NCBI RefSeq assembly: GCF_003464595.1
Contig: NZ_QRZF01000011.1
Location: 62,001-126,000 of the forward strand
Origin: Bacteroides intestinalis
GTDB lineage: Bacteria; Bacteroidota; Bacteroidia; Bacteroidales; Bacteroidaceae
Direction: 5' to 3'
Length of the DNA stretch: 64,000 nt
The notes below the pieces were generated by a model. It had not been told where the DNA came from. It saw only the letters and a program-made list of their open reading frames with translations, and made no database searches. A program made the position numbers and the translations under genes. Positions 8,786-17,925 of the stretch are shown in pieces (position 1 is the stretch's first letter; each line of letters opens with the position of its first letter).

Positions 8786-10018
8786 ATGGCATTAGTAAAC
8801 GAACATTTTTTGAAACTACCGGGAAGTTACTTATTTTCAGACATAGCTAAAAAGGTGAATACTTTCAGGATAACGCACCCTAAACAAGAGGTCATCCGCC
8901 TGGGTATCGGAGACGTTACCCGGCCACTGCCACCGGCTTGCATCGAGGCGATGCACAGGGCAGTGGATGAGATGACAAATGCCAGTACCTTCCACGGATA
9001 CGGTCCCGAACAGGGATATGACTTTTTGATTGAAGCAATCATCAAACATGATTATGCTCCGAGAGGCATTCATTTTAGCTCTACGGAAGTATTCGTAAAC
9101 GATGGAGCCAAAAGCGATACGGGCAACATAGGCGATATCCTCCGCCACGACAACAGTGTGGGAGTGACAGACCCCATCTACCCGGTATACATAGACAGCA
9201 ACGTAATGTGTGGCCGTGCCGGAGTATTGGAAGAAGACGGCAAATGGAGCAACGTGACCTACATGCCCTGTACCGCCGAAAACAACTTTGTTCCCGAGAT
9301 ACCGGACAAGCGGATTGACATCGTCTACCTTTGCTACCCGAACAATCCGACGGGAACAACGCTGACCAAATCACAACTGAAAAAATGGGTGGACTACGCA
9401 CTCGCCAACGACACTCTGATTCTGTTTGATGCCGCTTATGAGGCGTTTATACAGGAAGAAGACGTTCCCCACTCCATTTACGAAATAAAAGGTGCCAAGA
9501 AATGCGCCATAGAGTTCCGCAGCTTCTCGAAGACAGCCGGATTCACCGGAGTCCGTTGCGGATACACCGTAGTTCCGAAAGAGCTGACAGCCGCCACCCT
9601 GACCGGTGAACGCATTCCGCTGAACCGTCTTTGGAACCGCCGTCAATGCACCAAATTCAATGGTACCAGCTACATCACCCAACGGGCTGCCGAAGCCATC
9701 TACACCCCGCCAGGCAAGCAGCAGATAAAGGAAAACATCGACTACTATATGAACAACGCACGAACCATGAAAGAGGGTCTGGAAGCAGCCGGACTGAAAG
9801 TGTATGGCGGCGTGAATGCTCCTTACATCTGGCTGAAAGCACCGAATGGCATCGGTTCCTGGCGCTTCTTCGAACAGATGCTGTACGAAGCCAATGTAGT
9901 AGGAACACCCGGTGTAGGTTTCGGCCCCAGCGGAGAAGGCTACATCCGCCTGACCGCCTTCGGGAATCACGAAGATTGTGTGGAAGCCATGAGGAGAATC
10001 AGAAAATGGCTGGTATGA
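8786..10018 (+). CDS. dapL: LL-diaminopimelate aminotransferase
   Basis: PLP-dependent enzyme converting tetrahydrodipicolinate directly to LL-diaminopimelate with glutamate as amino donor, bypassing succinylated or acetylated intermediates; cytoplasmic. 410 residues, the family length. Fold-type I motifs: YPNNPTG at 184-190, the DAAYEAF segment, PLP lysine Lys249 in SFSKTAGFTG, and substrate-site Arg in VRCGYTVVP. Its product is the substrate of the dapF enzyme encoded just upstream, so the two probably form an operon despite the repeat-filled spacer. Confidence 0.97.
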   Translation: MALVNEHFLKLPGSYLFSDIAKKVNTFRITHPKQEVIRLGIGDVTRPLPPACIEAMHRAVDEMTNASTFHGYGPEQGYDFLIEAIIKHDYAPRGIHFSSTEVFVNDGAKSDTGNIGDILRHDNSVGVTDPIYPVYIDSNVMCGRAGVLEEDGKWSNVTYMPCTAENNFVPEIPDKRIDIVYLCYPNNPTGTTLTKSQLKKWVDYALANDTLILFDAAYEAFIQEEDVPHSIYEIKGAKKCAIEFRSFSKTAGFTGVRCGYTVVPKELTAATLTGERIPLNRLWNRRQCTKFNGTSYITQRAAEAIYTPPGKQQIKENIDYYMNNARTMKEGLEAAGLKVYGGVNAPYIWLKAPNGIGSWRFFEQMLYEANVVGTPGVGFGPSGEGYIRLTAFGNHEDCVEAMRRIRKWLV

Positions 10019-10106
10019 AGATGAAAGAGATAACAACTAAAATAAAACTATAGTTTCACCGGACTGATCATCCGCAATTTGTCTAAACTTAAAAGGTAAA
10101 ATAGGT

Positions 10107-10826
10107 ATGAAAATGAAAAGCGTAAAATTCCGAATGATAGCCATCGCGCTATTATCAGCAACAATGCCTTTCACAGCAAAGGCACAGGATAAAGTGGAGG
10201 CCTCAGTCGGTGCAGATTTTGTAAGCAACTACATCTGGCGTGGAACAGACTGCGGTGGTGTAAGTATCCAGCCCAGCATGGGAGTCAGCTACAAGGGCTT
10301 GTCACTGACAGCTTGGGGCTCGGTAGGCATCGACAAGGAAGATGCCAGAGAGATCGACCTCACATTGGGTTACAATACAGGCGGTTTCAGCGTATCCGTT
10401 ACAGATTACTGGTTCTCCTACCACAAAGAGGATGGCGGATATACGGGAGATTATTTCAAGTATGGCGCACATAGCACGGTACACATCTTCGAAGCCACTC
10501 TGGGATATGATTTCGGTCCGCTGGCACTGAGTTGGAACACTTACTTTGCCGGAGATGATTATACGAAGGAGAACGGTGACAGAGCTTATTCCACGTATGT
10601 AGGCATCAGCGCACCTTTTAAACTCGGTGGACTGGACTGGTCGGCAGAAGTCGGTCTTACCCCATGGGAAGGTGCGTATGCCAACAAGTTTAACGTAACC
10701 AACCTCACACTGAAAGCTGAAAAAGAAATCAAATTCACAAATTCTTTTTCGCTGCCCACCTTTGCACAAGTGACGTTCAATCCACACACGCAGGGTGCAT
10801 ACTTCGTATTCGGAGTTAGTTTTTGA
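10107..10826 (+). CDS. Putative outer-membrane protein (TorF/porin-like) of the nitrogen cluster
   Basis: 239 residues with a signal peptide ending near TAKAQ. The mature part is rich in alternating aromatic/polar strands (DFVSNYIWRGTDCGGVSIQP, LSLTAWGSVGI, GGFSVSVTDYWFSY) and ends in a phenylalanine-terminated strand (AYFVFGVSF), the usual signature of a beta-barrel outer-membrane protein. It resembles the 'TorF family putative porin' group, but I cannot name a substrate. Position directly before the P-II/AmtB/GlnN genes suggests a role in uptake of a nitrogen source; that is inference from context. Confidence 0.7.
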   Translation: MKMKSVKFRMIAIALLSATMPFTAKAQDKVEASVGADFVSNYIWRGTDCGGVSIQPSMGVSYKGLSLTAWGSVGIDKEDAREIDLTLGYNTGGFSVSVTDYWFSYHKEDGGYTGDYFKYGAHSTVHIFEATLGYDFGPLALSWNTYFAGDDYTKENGDRAYSTYVGISAPFKLGGLDWSAEVGLTPWEGAYANKFNVTNLTLKAEKEIKFTNSFSLPTFAQVTFNPHTQGAYFVFGVSF

Positions 10827-10827
10827 G

Positions 10828-10940
10828 AGAGAGTAAGAATAGGGAACAAGGGGACGAGGGAACAAGGAGACAAGGATAAGAAACGGACACCCCGAAAGGT
10901 CCTTGTCAACTCGTCAACTAAAAAACCTCGTCAACTAAAA
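10828..10940. repeat. GGGAACAAGG / GTCAACTCGTCAAC word repeats
   Basis: The spacer before the P-II gene holds GGGAACAAGGGGACGAGG-type words on the left and CCTTGTCAACTCGTCAAC on the right, again foldable into a hairpin. Same vocabulary as the 7288 element, but without the GCGCAGCC octamer. Confidence 0.6.
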
Positions 10941-10961
10941 AAAACGTAAATGTATTAAGGT

Positions 10962-11318
10962 ATGAAAAAGATTGAAGCAATTATCCGCAAGACAAAATTC
11001 GAGGATGTAAAGGACGCATTGCTCGAAGCGGACATCGAATGGTTCTCCTACTACGACGTCCGGGGAATAGGAAAATCCCGTCAGGCACGCATCTACCGCG
11101 GTGTAATGTACGACACCAGTTCCATTGAGCGTATCCTGATCTCTATCGTGGTACGCGACAAGAACGCCGAAAAGACCGTGCAGGCCATCATCAGGTCCGC
11201 ACAGACCGGAGAAATCGGCGACGGGCGTATCTTCATCATCCCCATAGAAGACGCTATCCGCATCCGCACCGCCGAACGTGGCGACATCGCCCTCTACAAT
11301 GCCGAACAGGAAAAATAA
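10962..11318 (+). CDS. P-II family nitrogen regulatory protein
   Basis: 118 residues, normal P-II length. Trimeric signal protein that binds ATP/ADP and 2-oxoglutarate and controls the ammonium channel and glutamine metabolism. The T-loop (residues ~36-55) reads DVRGIGKSRQARIYRGVMYD, with Tyr50 near the position uridylylated in enterobacterial GlnB. The B-loop signature TGEIGDGRIFI is intact at 82-92. Located 103 bp before amtB, the usual glnK-amtB pairing, so its likely job is gating AmtB. The symbol glnB or glnK cannot be decided from sequence. Confidence 0.93.
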   Translation: MKKIEAIIRKTKFEDVKDALLEADIEWFSYYDVRGIGKSRQARIYRGVMYDTSSIERILISIVVRDKNAEKTVQAIIRSAQTGEIGDGRIFIIPIEDAIRIRTAERGDIALYNAEQEK

Positions 11319-11421
11319 TCCAGGCAGCACTAAACCACGGAGAGAGTGACACGCTCGATAGTGAGAGAGCGATACACTCAAAATAACAAAGAATACAAGT
11401 ACAACTAATAGCAAAAAACTT

Positions 11422-12810
11422 ATGGATAAATATAGTAAACGCAGCACTGCCAGGCTGTGGATAGCCCTTGCTGTCCTTATGGCAACGTGCTTTACAACAA
11501 AAATATATGCACAAGATGCCGTTACCAAAGCTGTAGAAAGTGCGGCTGTAATAATAGAAGAACCGGTATTGGATAGCGGTAACACAGCATGGATCATTAC
11601 AGCCACCATTCTGGTATTACTAATGAGCATCCCCGGTATCGCCCTTTTCTACGGTGGTCTGGTCCGTCAGAAAAACGTATTGAGTATCATCATGCAGACC
11701 TTGTTCATTGTAGGTATCGTCAGCATCCTATGGGTCGCTTTCGGTTACAGTTGGGCATTCGGCACAGATTTTATGGAATCGGGTAGTCCGCTGGGAGCTG
11801 TGATTGGCGGTTTCGACAAAGCATTCCTGCACGGTATCACCATCGACACACTGACTTCGGGCAACATCCCCGAACTGACCTTCGTCATGTTCCAGTGCAT
11901 GTTTGCCATTATCACTCCCGCCCTTATCTTAGGTGCATTTGCCGAAAGAATTAAGTTCTCCGGTTATATGGTATTCATCATCCTTTGGGTTATCCTGGCC
12001 TACTTCCCGATGGCACACTGGGTATGGGGCGGTGGTTTCCTTCAGGAAATGGGAGCCATTGACTTCGCTGGCGGAACAGTAGTACATGTCAATGCCGGAA
12101 TCTCCGCACTTGTGATGGCTATCATGTTGGGACAGCGAGAAGATTACAGAATAGGTCACCCGATCACTCCGCACAACATCACATTCGTATTTCTGGGTAC
12201 TTCTTTCCTGTGGCTGGGCTGGTTCGGTTTCAACGCTGGTAGTGGACTTGCAGCAGACGGCCTTGCAGCCAACGCATTCATGGTAACACATATCGCAACT
12301 GCCGTGGCAGCCGTAACCTGGATGGCAATCGACTGGATTTGCAACAAAAAGCCAACCACAGTAGGTGCTTGCACGGGTGCCGTTGCCGGATTGGTAGCAA
12401 TAACTCCCGCAGCCGGTACGGTAGATTTACTGGGTGCGTTCTTTATCGGATTGATTACGCCTATCGTCTGCTTCTTCATGGTTGCAGTGGTGAAACCGAA
12501 ATTCAAATATGATGATGCTCTGGATGCATTCGGCGTGCACGGCATCGGTGGTATTGTAGGTTCCATCCTGACCGGTGTCTTCGCTACCCAATACATCACC
12601 GGAGAAGGTGGTCAGCAAGGTGCACTTTACGGAGACTGGCATCAGTTGTGGATACAGATTTTCGCAACTCTCGTATCCATCGTCTTCAGTGCAGTAATCA
12701 CTTTCATCCTTTATAAGGTAGTAGATTCATGGATAGGTATCCGAGTCAGCAGACGTGTAGAAGAAGAAGGACTGGATATCTACGAACATGGCGAATCAGC
12801 ATACAACTAG
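11422..12810 (+). CDS. amtB: Ammonium transporter
   Basis: Inner-membrane ammonium channel, 462 residues. An N-terminal signal-like segment (ending near KIYAQ) precedes eleven predicted transmembrane helices. Conserved Amt features are visible: GLVRQKN after helix 1, AHWVWGGGFL, the pore histidines in VVHVNAGISALV and FGVHGIGGIVG, and GWFGFNAGS. The C-terminal tail (VSRRVEEEGLDIYEHGESAYN) carries the cytoplasmic motif that interacts with P-II proteins. Preceded by the P-II gene and followed by glnN, so uptake, sensing and assimilation of ammonium are encoded together. Confidence 0.97.
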   Translation: MDKYSKRSTARLWIALAVLMATCFTTKIYAQDAVTKAVESAAVIIEEPVLDSGNTAWIITATILVLLMSIPGIALFYGGLVRQKNVLSIIMQTLFIVGIVSILWVAFGYSWAFGTDFMESGSPLGAVIGGFDKAFLHGITIDTLTSGNIPELTFVMFQCMFAIITPALILGAFAERIKFSGYMVFIILWVILAYFPMAHWVWGGGFLQEMGAIDFAGGTVVHVNAGISALVMAIMLGQREDYRIGHPITPHNITFVFLGTSFLWLGWFGFNAGSGLAADGLAANAFMVTHIATAVAAVTWMAIDWICNKKPTTVGACTGAVAGLVAITPAAGTVDLLGAFFIGLITPIVCFFMVAVVKPKFKYDDALDAFGVHGIGGIVGSILTGVFATQYITGEGGQQGALYGDWHQLWIQIFATLVSIVFSAVITFILYKVVDSWIGIRVSRRVEEEGLDIYEHGESAYN

Positions 12811-12821
12811 ATAACGATCAA

Positions 12822-12900
12822 CGGTTAGTGATTAGTGATAAGCAAAATGCCGCATACAGCGCAGCCACTAATCACTAATCACCAAACCCTAATCACTAAT
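12822..12900. repeat. TTAGTGATTA word palindrome with GCGCAGCC
   Basis: Left arm GGTTAGTGATTAGTGATAAG, right arm TAATCACTAATCACCAAACC and a further TAATCACTAAT. The loop carries ATGCCGCA (12847-12854) and GCGCAGCC (12859-12866). It fills most of the amtB-glnN spacer. Confidence 0.7.
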
Positions 12901-12926
12901 TTACGAACCAACAATAATAAAGTATT

Positions 12927-15116
12927 ATGTCTAAATTGAGATTCAGAGTAGTAGAAACGGCGTTTAAAAAGAAACCCGTTGCAGTGGCAGCCCTCGCGGA
13001 ACGTCCGTCGGAATATTATGCCAAGTATGTGTTCAACAAGGAAAAGATGTTCAGGTATCTGCCGAGCAAGGTATATGCCAAACTGATTGACGTGATCGAC
13101 AATGGTGCTCCGCTGGATCGCAGCATTGCTGATGAAGTGGCAGCCGGTATGAAGAAATGGGCACTCGAAATGGGGGTTACCCACTATACCCACTGGTTCC
13201 ACCCATTGACTGAGGGTACAGCCGAGAAACATGACGCTTTCATCGAGCACGATGGCAAAGGCGGTGTGATGGAAGAATTCACAGGCAAACTGCTCGTTCA
13301 GCAGGAACCGGATGCATCCAGCTTCCCTAACGGTGGCATCCGCAATACGTTCGAGGCACGCGGTTACAGCGCATGGGACCCCTCTTCTCCGGCTTTCATC
13401 GTCGATGATACGCTCTGTATACCGACCATTTTCATTGCATACACCGGTGAGTCACTGGACTACAAAGCTCCGTTGCTGAAAGCCCTGCGTGCCGTAGACA
13501 AAGCTGCCGTAGACGTATGCCGTTACTTCAATCCGGAAGTGAAGAAGGTAGTTGCCTATCTGGGTTGGGAACAGGAATATTTCCTGATCGATGAAGGTCT
13601 GTATGCCGCCCGTCCCGACTTACTGATGACAGGCCGCACGCTGATGGGACACGACAGTGCCAAGAACCAACAGTTGGAAGACCATTATTTCGGTGCCATC
13701 CCTACCCGCGTGGCAGCTTTCATGAAGGAATTGGAAATCGAAGCATTGAAGCTCGGTATCCCCGTTAAAACGCGTCACAATGAGGTAGCCCCCAACCAGT
13801 TCGAGCTGGCTCCCATCTTCGAAGAATGTAACCTGGCTGTAGACCATAACATGCTCGTCATGGCACTGATGCGTAAAGTAGCCCGTAACCACGGCTTCCG
13901 CGTGCTGCTGCACGAAAAGCCTTTCAAGGGCGTCAACGGTAGTGGTAAGCACAACAACTGGTCGTTGGGTACGGATACAGGCATCGGGCTGATGGGACCG
14001 GGTAAACTACCCGAAGAAAACCTGCGCTTCATCACTTTCGTAGTGAACACCCTGATGGCAGTCTACAAGCATAATGGATTATTGAAAGCCGCTATTTCCA
14101 GTGCCACGAACGCACACCGCTTGGGTGCCAACGAAGCACCTCCCGCAATCATTTCCAGCTTCCTGGGCAAACAGTTGTCGCAGGTATTGGAACACATTGA
14201 GGAGAGCACCAAGGATGATCTCGTAAGCCTTAGCGGCAAGCAAGGTATGAAACTGGATATTCCGCAGATCCCGGAATTATTGATTGACAATACCGACCGT
14301 AACCGCACCAGTCCGTTCGCCTTCACCGGAAACCGTTTTGAGTTCCGCGCCGTAGGTTCGGAAGCAAACTGTGCCTGTGCCATGATTGCCCTGAACGCCG
14401 CCGTAGCCGAGCAACTGGTAGAATTCAAAAAAGATGTGGACGAACTCATCGAAAGGGGTGAACCGAAGATTTCGGCTATCCTTGAGGTTATCCGCAAATA
14501 CATCAAGATTTGTAAGCCCATCCATTTCGATGGCAACGGCTACAGTGACGAATGGAAAGAAGAGGCCAAGAAACGCGGTCTGGATTGCGAAACCAGTGTG
14601 CCTCTCATCTTCGACAGCTATCTGAAGCCGGAAAGTATCCGCATGTTCGAAAATACCGGTGTACTGACTCAGAAAGAACTGGAAGCCCGCAACGAAGTGA
14701 AATGGGAAACTTACACTAAGAAAATCCAAATTGAAGCTCGTGTATTAGGTGATTTGGCCATGAACCACATCATCCCGGTAGCCACGCAGTATCAAACGGA
14801 TCTCATTGATAACGTTTACAAGATGAAGGACCTGTTCCCAAGCGACAAAGCTGCAAAACTGTCTGCCAAGAACCTTGAACTCATCGAAGAGATTGCCGAC
14901 CGCACCGCCTTCATCAAAGAGCATGTAGATGCCATGATCGAAGCCCGCAAAGTGGCCAACAAGATCGAAAGTGAACGTGAGAAAGCCATTGCCTACCACG
15001 ACACCATCGTGCCGGCAATGGAGGAGATCCGTTATCATATCGACAAGTTGGAACTGATTGTCGACAACCAGATGTGGACGCTGCCAAAATACAGGGAACT
15101 CTTGTTTATAAGATAA
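12927..15116 (+). CDS. glnN: Glutamine synthetase type III
   Basis: ATP-dependent condensation of glutamate and ammonium to glutamine, cytoplasmic, dodecameric in the family. 729 residues, matching GSIII (about 700-730) rather than GSI (about 450-470). N-terminal GSIII-specific region, then catalytic-domain motifs: GWEQEYFLIDEGLY, HNEVAPNQFELAPIFEECN, VDHNMLVM, LLHEKPFKGVNGSGKHNNWS and NRTSPFAFTGNRFEFRAVGS. The C-terminal helical region (residues ~600-729) is Glu/Lys-rich. Located downstream of amtB and likely co-regulated with it by nitrogen supply. Confidence 0.97.
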   Translation: MSKLRFRVVETAFKKKPVAVAALAERPSEYYAKYVFNKEKMFRYLPSKVYAKLIDVIDNGAPLDRSIADEVAAGMKKWALEMGVTHYTHWFHPLTEGTAEKHDAFIEHDGKGGVMEEFTGKLLVQQEPDASSFPNGGIRNTFEARGYSAWDPSSPAFIVDDTLCIPTIFIAYTGESLDYKAPLLKALRAVDKAAVDVCRYFNPEVKKVVAYLGWEQEYFLIDEGLYAARPDLLMTGRTLMGHDSAKNQQLEDHYFGAIPTRVAAFMKELEIEALKLGIPVKTRHNEVAPNQFELAPIFEECNLAVDHNMLVMALMRKVARNHGFRVLLHEKPFKGVNGSGKHNNWSLGTDTGIGLMGPGKLPEENLRFITFVVNTLMAVYKHNGLLKAAISSATNAHRLGANEAPPAIISSFLGKQLSQVLEHIEESTKDDLVSLSGKQGMKLDIPQIPELLIDNTDRNRTSPFAFTGNRFEFRAVGSEANCACAMIALNAAVAEQLVEFKKDVDELIERGEPKISAILEVIRKYIKICKPIHFDGNGYSDEWKEEAKKRGLDCETSVPLIFDSYLKPESIRMFENTGVLTQKELEARNEVKWETYTKKIQIEARVLGDLAMNHIIPVATQYQTDLIDNVYKMKDLFPSDKAAKLSAKNLELIEEIADRTAFIKEHVDAMIEARKVANKIESEREKAIAYHDTIVPAMEEIRYHIDKLELIVDNQMWTLPKYRELLFIR

Positions 15117-15266
15117 GTAAAGAAGTGATTAACTAATAAAATCATTCTATTTCTTTTGTTGGTTGTTTTAAGTTTGCAGGGGGAGAGGTGCCGGGAGGCA
15201 GTTCTCTCTCTTTTTTTGAAAACTAAAATATCATCGTAATTTATTTTCCAGCATATCACTTTTTCG

Positions 15267-15274
15267 TACCTTTG
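15267..15274 (+). promoter_or_regulatory. -7 element upstream of the S37-type peptidase gene
   Basis: TACCTTTG, 43 bp before the ATG at 15318. The rest of the 201-bp spacer after glnN is AT-rich and featureless. Confidence 0.55.
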
Positions 15275-15317
15275 TCAATATTTACAAAACCAGATGATAA
15301 ATTAAAAACGATTCATT

Positions 15318-16613
15318 ATGAAGAACATGCACATTCGCTATGCAGCACTCCTACTCTTTGTTTTGCTGTCAGCATCGGCCTCTTCTTTCGCACAGACCGT
15401 TCTGGAGCAAAAAATCAGCGGGATTTCTGCCATTAAAGAAATCCGCCCACTGGAAACTTCTGAGTTTTCAGAGAAATATGTGACCTATTTTACTCAGCCG
15501 CTGGATCACCGCCATCCGGAGAAAGGCAGCTTTCGCCAACGCGTTATCGTTTCTCATGTCGGCTTCGACCGCCCCACAGTGATCGTTACCGAAGGCTATG
15601 GCGCCGCTTACGCCCTCCGTTCCCAATACCGTGAAGAGCTTTCAAAACTTCTCAATGCCAACATGATATTCGTGGAATATCGCTACTTCCTTGAATCTAC
15701 CCCCGAACCCAAAGACTGGCAATACCTAACGGCCGAGAACTCTGCAGACGACTTACATGCCATCACCACCGCATTCAAAAACATTTATCCGGGTAAATGG
15801 ATCGCCACCGGCATCAGCAAAGGAGGACAGACTACCCTGCTTTACCGCACTTTCTATCCGGATGATGTAGATATTTCCGTTCCTTACGTAGCTCCGCTTT
15901 GTTATGGAGTAGAAGATGGACGTCATGAGCCTTTCCTGCATAAAGTTTCAACACCGGAAAACCGCAAGAAAATTGAAGATTTCCAATTGGAAGCATTGAA
16001 ACGGAAAGCAACTTTACTTCCCCGTTTTGAAAAATATTGTACTGAAAAGAGTTATTCATTCCGTGCACCGATTGAAGAAATTTACGATTACTCGGTATTG
16101 GAATATTCTTTCGCTTTGTGGCAGTGGGGTACTCCTATCAGCTCCATACCCGCTACTACAGCCTCTGATGATGAAATTTTCTCTCATCTGCTTGCCATCA
16201 GTGAACCGGGATATTTCACCGCCGACAGTCCCAATGCTTCTTTCTTCGTACAAGCTGCCCGTGAATTGGGATACTATGGTTATGACGTCCAACCGTTCAA
16301 GCAGTATCTCTCCATCCAGTCCAGTGAAGGTTATCTGCACCGTCTGATGCTTCCCGAAGAGTTGAAAGATATGCCTTTCGACAAAACTTTAAGTAAGAAA
16401 ATAACAAAGTTTCTAAAGAAACAGGACCCGAAGATGATCTTCATTTACGGTCAGAACGACCCATGGACAGCCGCAGGCGTCACCTGGCTGAAAAACAAGA
16501 AGAATATTCATGTATTTATCCAACCGAATGGCAGCCATCTGGCACGTATCAGTACATTGCCCGAAAAAGAAAAGAAAGAAGTGATGGAACTGATAAAACA
16601 ATGGCTAAAATAA
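15318..16613 (+). CDS. Secreted S37/S28-type serine (tripeptidyl) peptidase
   Basis: 431 residues with a signal peptide ending near SSFAQ. Alpha/beta-hydrolase peptidase resembling the PS-10 (MEROPS S37) tripeptidyl aminopeptidase group, often labelled S28 family. Nucleophile elbow TGISKGGQ with Ser167; candidate acid Asp in FIYGQNDPWTAAG and candidate His in NGSHLARI near the C-terminus complete a triad. Conserved FTQPLDHRHPEKGSFRQR near residues 58-75 and YRYF at 121-124. Likely releases N-terminal peptides in the periplasm or outside the cell. The stop codon lies inside the left terminal repeat of a MITE-like element. Confidence 0.85.
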   Translation: MKNMHIRYAALLLFVLLSASASSFAQTVLEQKISGISAIKEIRPLETSEFSEKYVTYFTQPLDHRHPEKGSFRQRVIVSHVGFDRPTVIVTEGYGAAYALRSQYREELSKLLNANMIFVEYRYFLESTPEPKDWQYLTAENSADDLHAITTAFKNIYPGKWIATGISKGGQTTLLYRTFYPDDVDISVPYVAPLCYGVEDGRHEPFLHKVSTPENRKKIEDFQLEALKRKATLLPRFEKYCTEKSYSFRAPIEEIYDYSVLEYSFALWQWGTPISSIPATTASDDEIFSHLLAISEPGYFTADSPNASFFVQAARELGYYGYDVQPFKQYLSIQSSEGYLHRLMLPEELKDMPFDKTLSKKITKFLKKQDPKMIFIYGQNDPWTAAGVTWLKNKKNIHVFIQPNGSHLARISTLPEKEKKEVMELIKQWLK

Positions 16614-16873
16614 ATGATAATTTAGCGGTGGGATATGTGGAGTAACTTCATTCCCCTCCTCCAGTTGGAGGAGGGGTGCCCAAAGGGCGGGGTGGTAGGT
16701 GAGAAAGAAATTCCTTAATTTTATTATTCATAGGTATTTTATTGTTTTACCTACCACCTCCCCCTACGGGTACTCCACCCCCTCCGACTCCCCCGTTATC
16801 GGGGGAGAGCAATTCCCAAGAGGAGGAGAATTTGAGATACTTCAGCCTTTCATCTCCCGCTAAATTATCATTT
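16612..16873 (+). repeat. MITE-like palindromic element, copy 2
   Basis: 262-bp copy of the element at 4738-5006. Here the 17-bp terminal repeats are perfect: AAATGATAATTTAGCGG at 16612-16628 and its exact complement at 16857-16873. The interior matches copy 1 almost base for base through the long GC-rich arms and the AT-rich centre; main differences are near the left arm. Its left end overlaps the last two bases of the preceding stop codon. No coding capacity. Confidence 0.88.
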
Positions 16874-16876
16874 CAC

Positions 16877-16937
16877 CGCGTAGCCTAACACTGCGTAGCC
16901 CCTTGTTCCCTTGTCAACTTGTTCCCTTGTCAACTAA
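16877..16937. repeat. Half word-repeat element beside the MITE
   Basis: CCGCGTAGCC and CTGCGTAGCC (a variant of GCGCAGCC) are followed by CCTTGTTCCCTTGTCAAC twice. This looks like the loop and right arm of the 7288-type palindrome without a left arm. With the MITE it fills the spacer before the convergent DUF308 gene. Confidence 0.5.
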
Positions 16938-16941
16938 ATTT

Positions 16942-17532
16942 TCATTTATCTTCTATAATTTCCGCGTCCTCAATATTGTCTACAGCCTTTGAAGAAGCTC
17001 CCGGCGTACCCGGTGCCTTCGGCCGTTTGCGAGTGAATGTGAACCAATTTATCAATTCGGAAACTGCATATACTATGCTGCTGATACCGATAATGATAAA
17101 TGCCGTGGAACGCACCCCCGTCGGATTGAACAAGGCAACCAGCCCTGCAATCAGAATGAGCACCGGAATAATATAAAATCCCACACGAACCGGCATCCAG
17201 CGACGGGCGGCAGAAAGCGACGCAATCTGTTGCACACCACCCAGTACAAGGATAAATCCCAATACAAACGTCAGCAAATCCGCAAAGAAACCGGGCATAA
17301 TGATCAGCCACAGACCAAACAGCAGGCTACCGATTCCTTCGATAGGAAGGCGACGTCTCTCTTCGGCACTCATGGCAAAATACCCGATGATACTTAATAA
17401 TGCCGGTATCAGAAACACAACACCGATCGTTATTACAAAATAGTCCCCGGCCTCATTGGGAAACATCACCAATACCAAACCGATTATCAGCGCACATATC
17501 GTACGCAAAAATGAGTTACTTATTCCTTTCAT
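16942..17532 (-). CDS. DUF308 (HdeD-like) membrane protein
   Basis: 196 residues, six predicted membrane helices in three pairs (ICALIIGLVLVMFP, YFVITIGVVFLIPALLSIIGYF, IGSLLFGLWLIIMPGFFADLLTFVLGFILVLGGVQQI and so on). The repeated G-x-(L/I)-L-G/P pattern fits DUF308/HdeD proteins, some of which act in acid resistance in enterobacteria; the role in Bacteroides is unknown. The C-terminal tail is hydrophilic and acidic (VDNIEDAEIIEDK). A TATCTTCG at 17550-17557 (minus strand) is a near-consensus -7 element close to the ATG. Convergent with the peptidase gene. Confidence 0.85.
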   Translation of the reverse strand: MKGISNSFLRTICALIIGLVLVMFPNEAGDYFVITIGVVFLIPALLSIIGYFAMSAEERRRLPIEGIGSLLFGLWLIIMPGFFADLLTFVLGFILVLGGVQQIASLSAARRWMPVRVGFYIIPVLILIAGLVALFNPTGVRSTAFIIIGISSIVYAVSELINWFTFTRKRPKAPGTPGASSKAVDNIEDAEIIEDK

Positions 17533-17597
17533 GAGTTTATGATTTTTTGCGAAGATACATTTTTATCCGCACAACTCCGCAAGAAAGTCACGAAAAA

Positions 17598-17705
17598 TCA
17601 ATTAACATTCAGCCAAGCATTCATATCTTCGGCCACCAATAACCAATAAAGTAACAAGAGAATAGCAATCGATACGCCAATGGCAACTAAATGTTTTCGC
17701 TTCAT
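17598..17705 (-). CDS. 35-aa single-pass membrane micropeptide
   Basis: MKRKHLVAIGVSIAILLLLY begins the peptide: a basic start, one hydrophobic helix (residues ~7-24), and a short polar tail ending NAWLNVN. The ATG at 17705 has AAAGGATGAACT just upstream on the minus strand, a usable Shine-Dalgarno at correct spacing, which supports real translation. It is on the same strand as the DUF308 gene, 65 bp upstream of it. No family recognised; it could be a membrane regulator or a cotranscribed leader peptide. Confidence 0.5.
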   Translation of the reverse strand: MKRKHLVAIGVSIAILLLLYWLLVAEDMNAWLNVN

Positions 17706-17882
17706 AGTTCATCCTTTCTTTTTTATATAAGTAATGGTTGTTTTTAATACATGTTATAAAACAAGTTTACATACAAAATGTTTTGCTAAAAAAGAAAAGT
17801 CTCACTAAAATTAGGATTTAACGAAATCTCAAAATAGTCTTCAAAAAAAGTTTTTCAATGTTTATAAACTAAGAATAATATA

Positions 17883-17890
17883 TATATTTG
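17883..17890 (+). promoter_or_regulatory. -7 element upstream of secreted protein gene 17926
   Basis: TATATTTG, 36 bp before the ATG at 17926, in strongly AT-rich DNA. Confidence 0.5.
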
Positions 17891-17925
17891 TATCACATAT
17901 GATTAATCTATAATACTATAAAACA

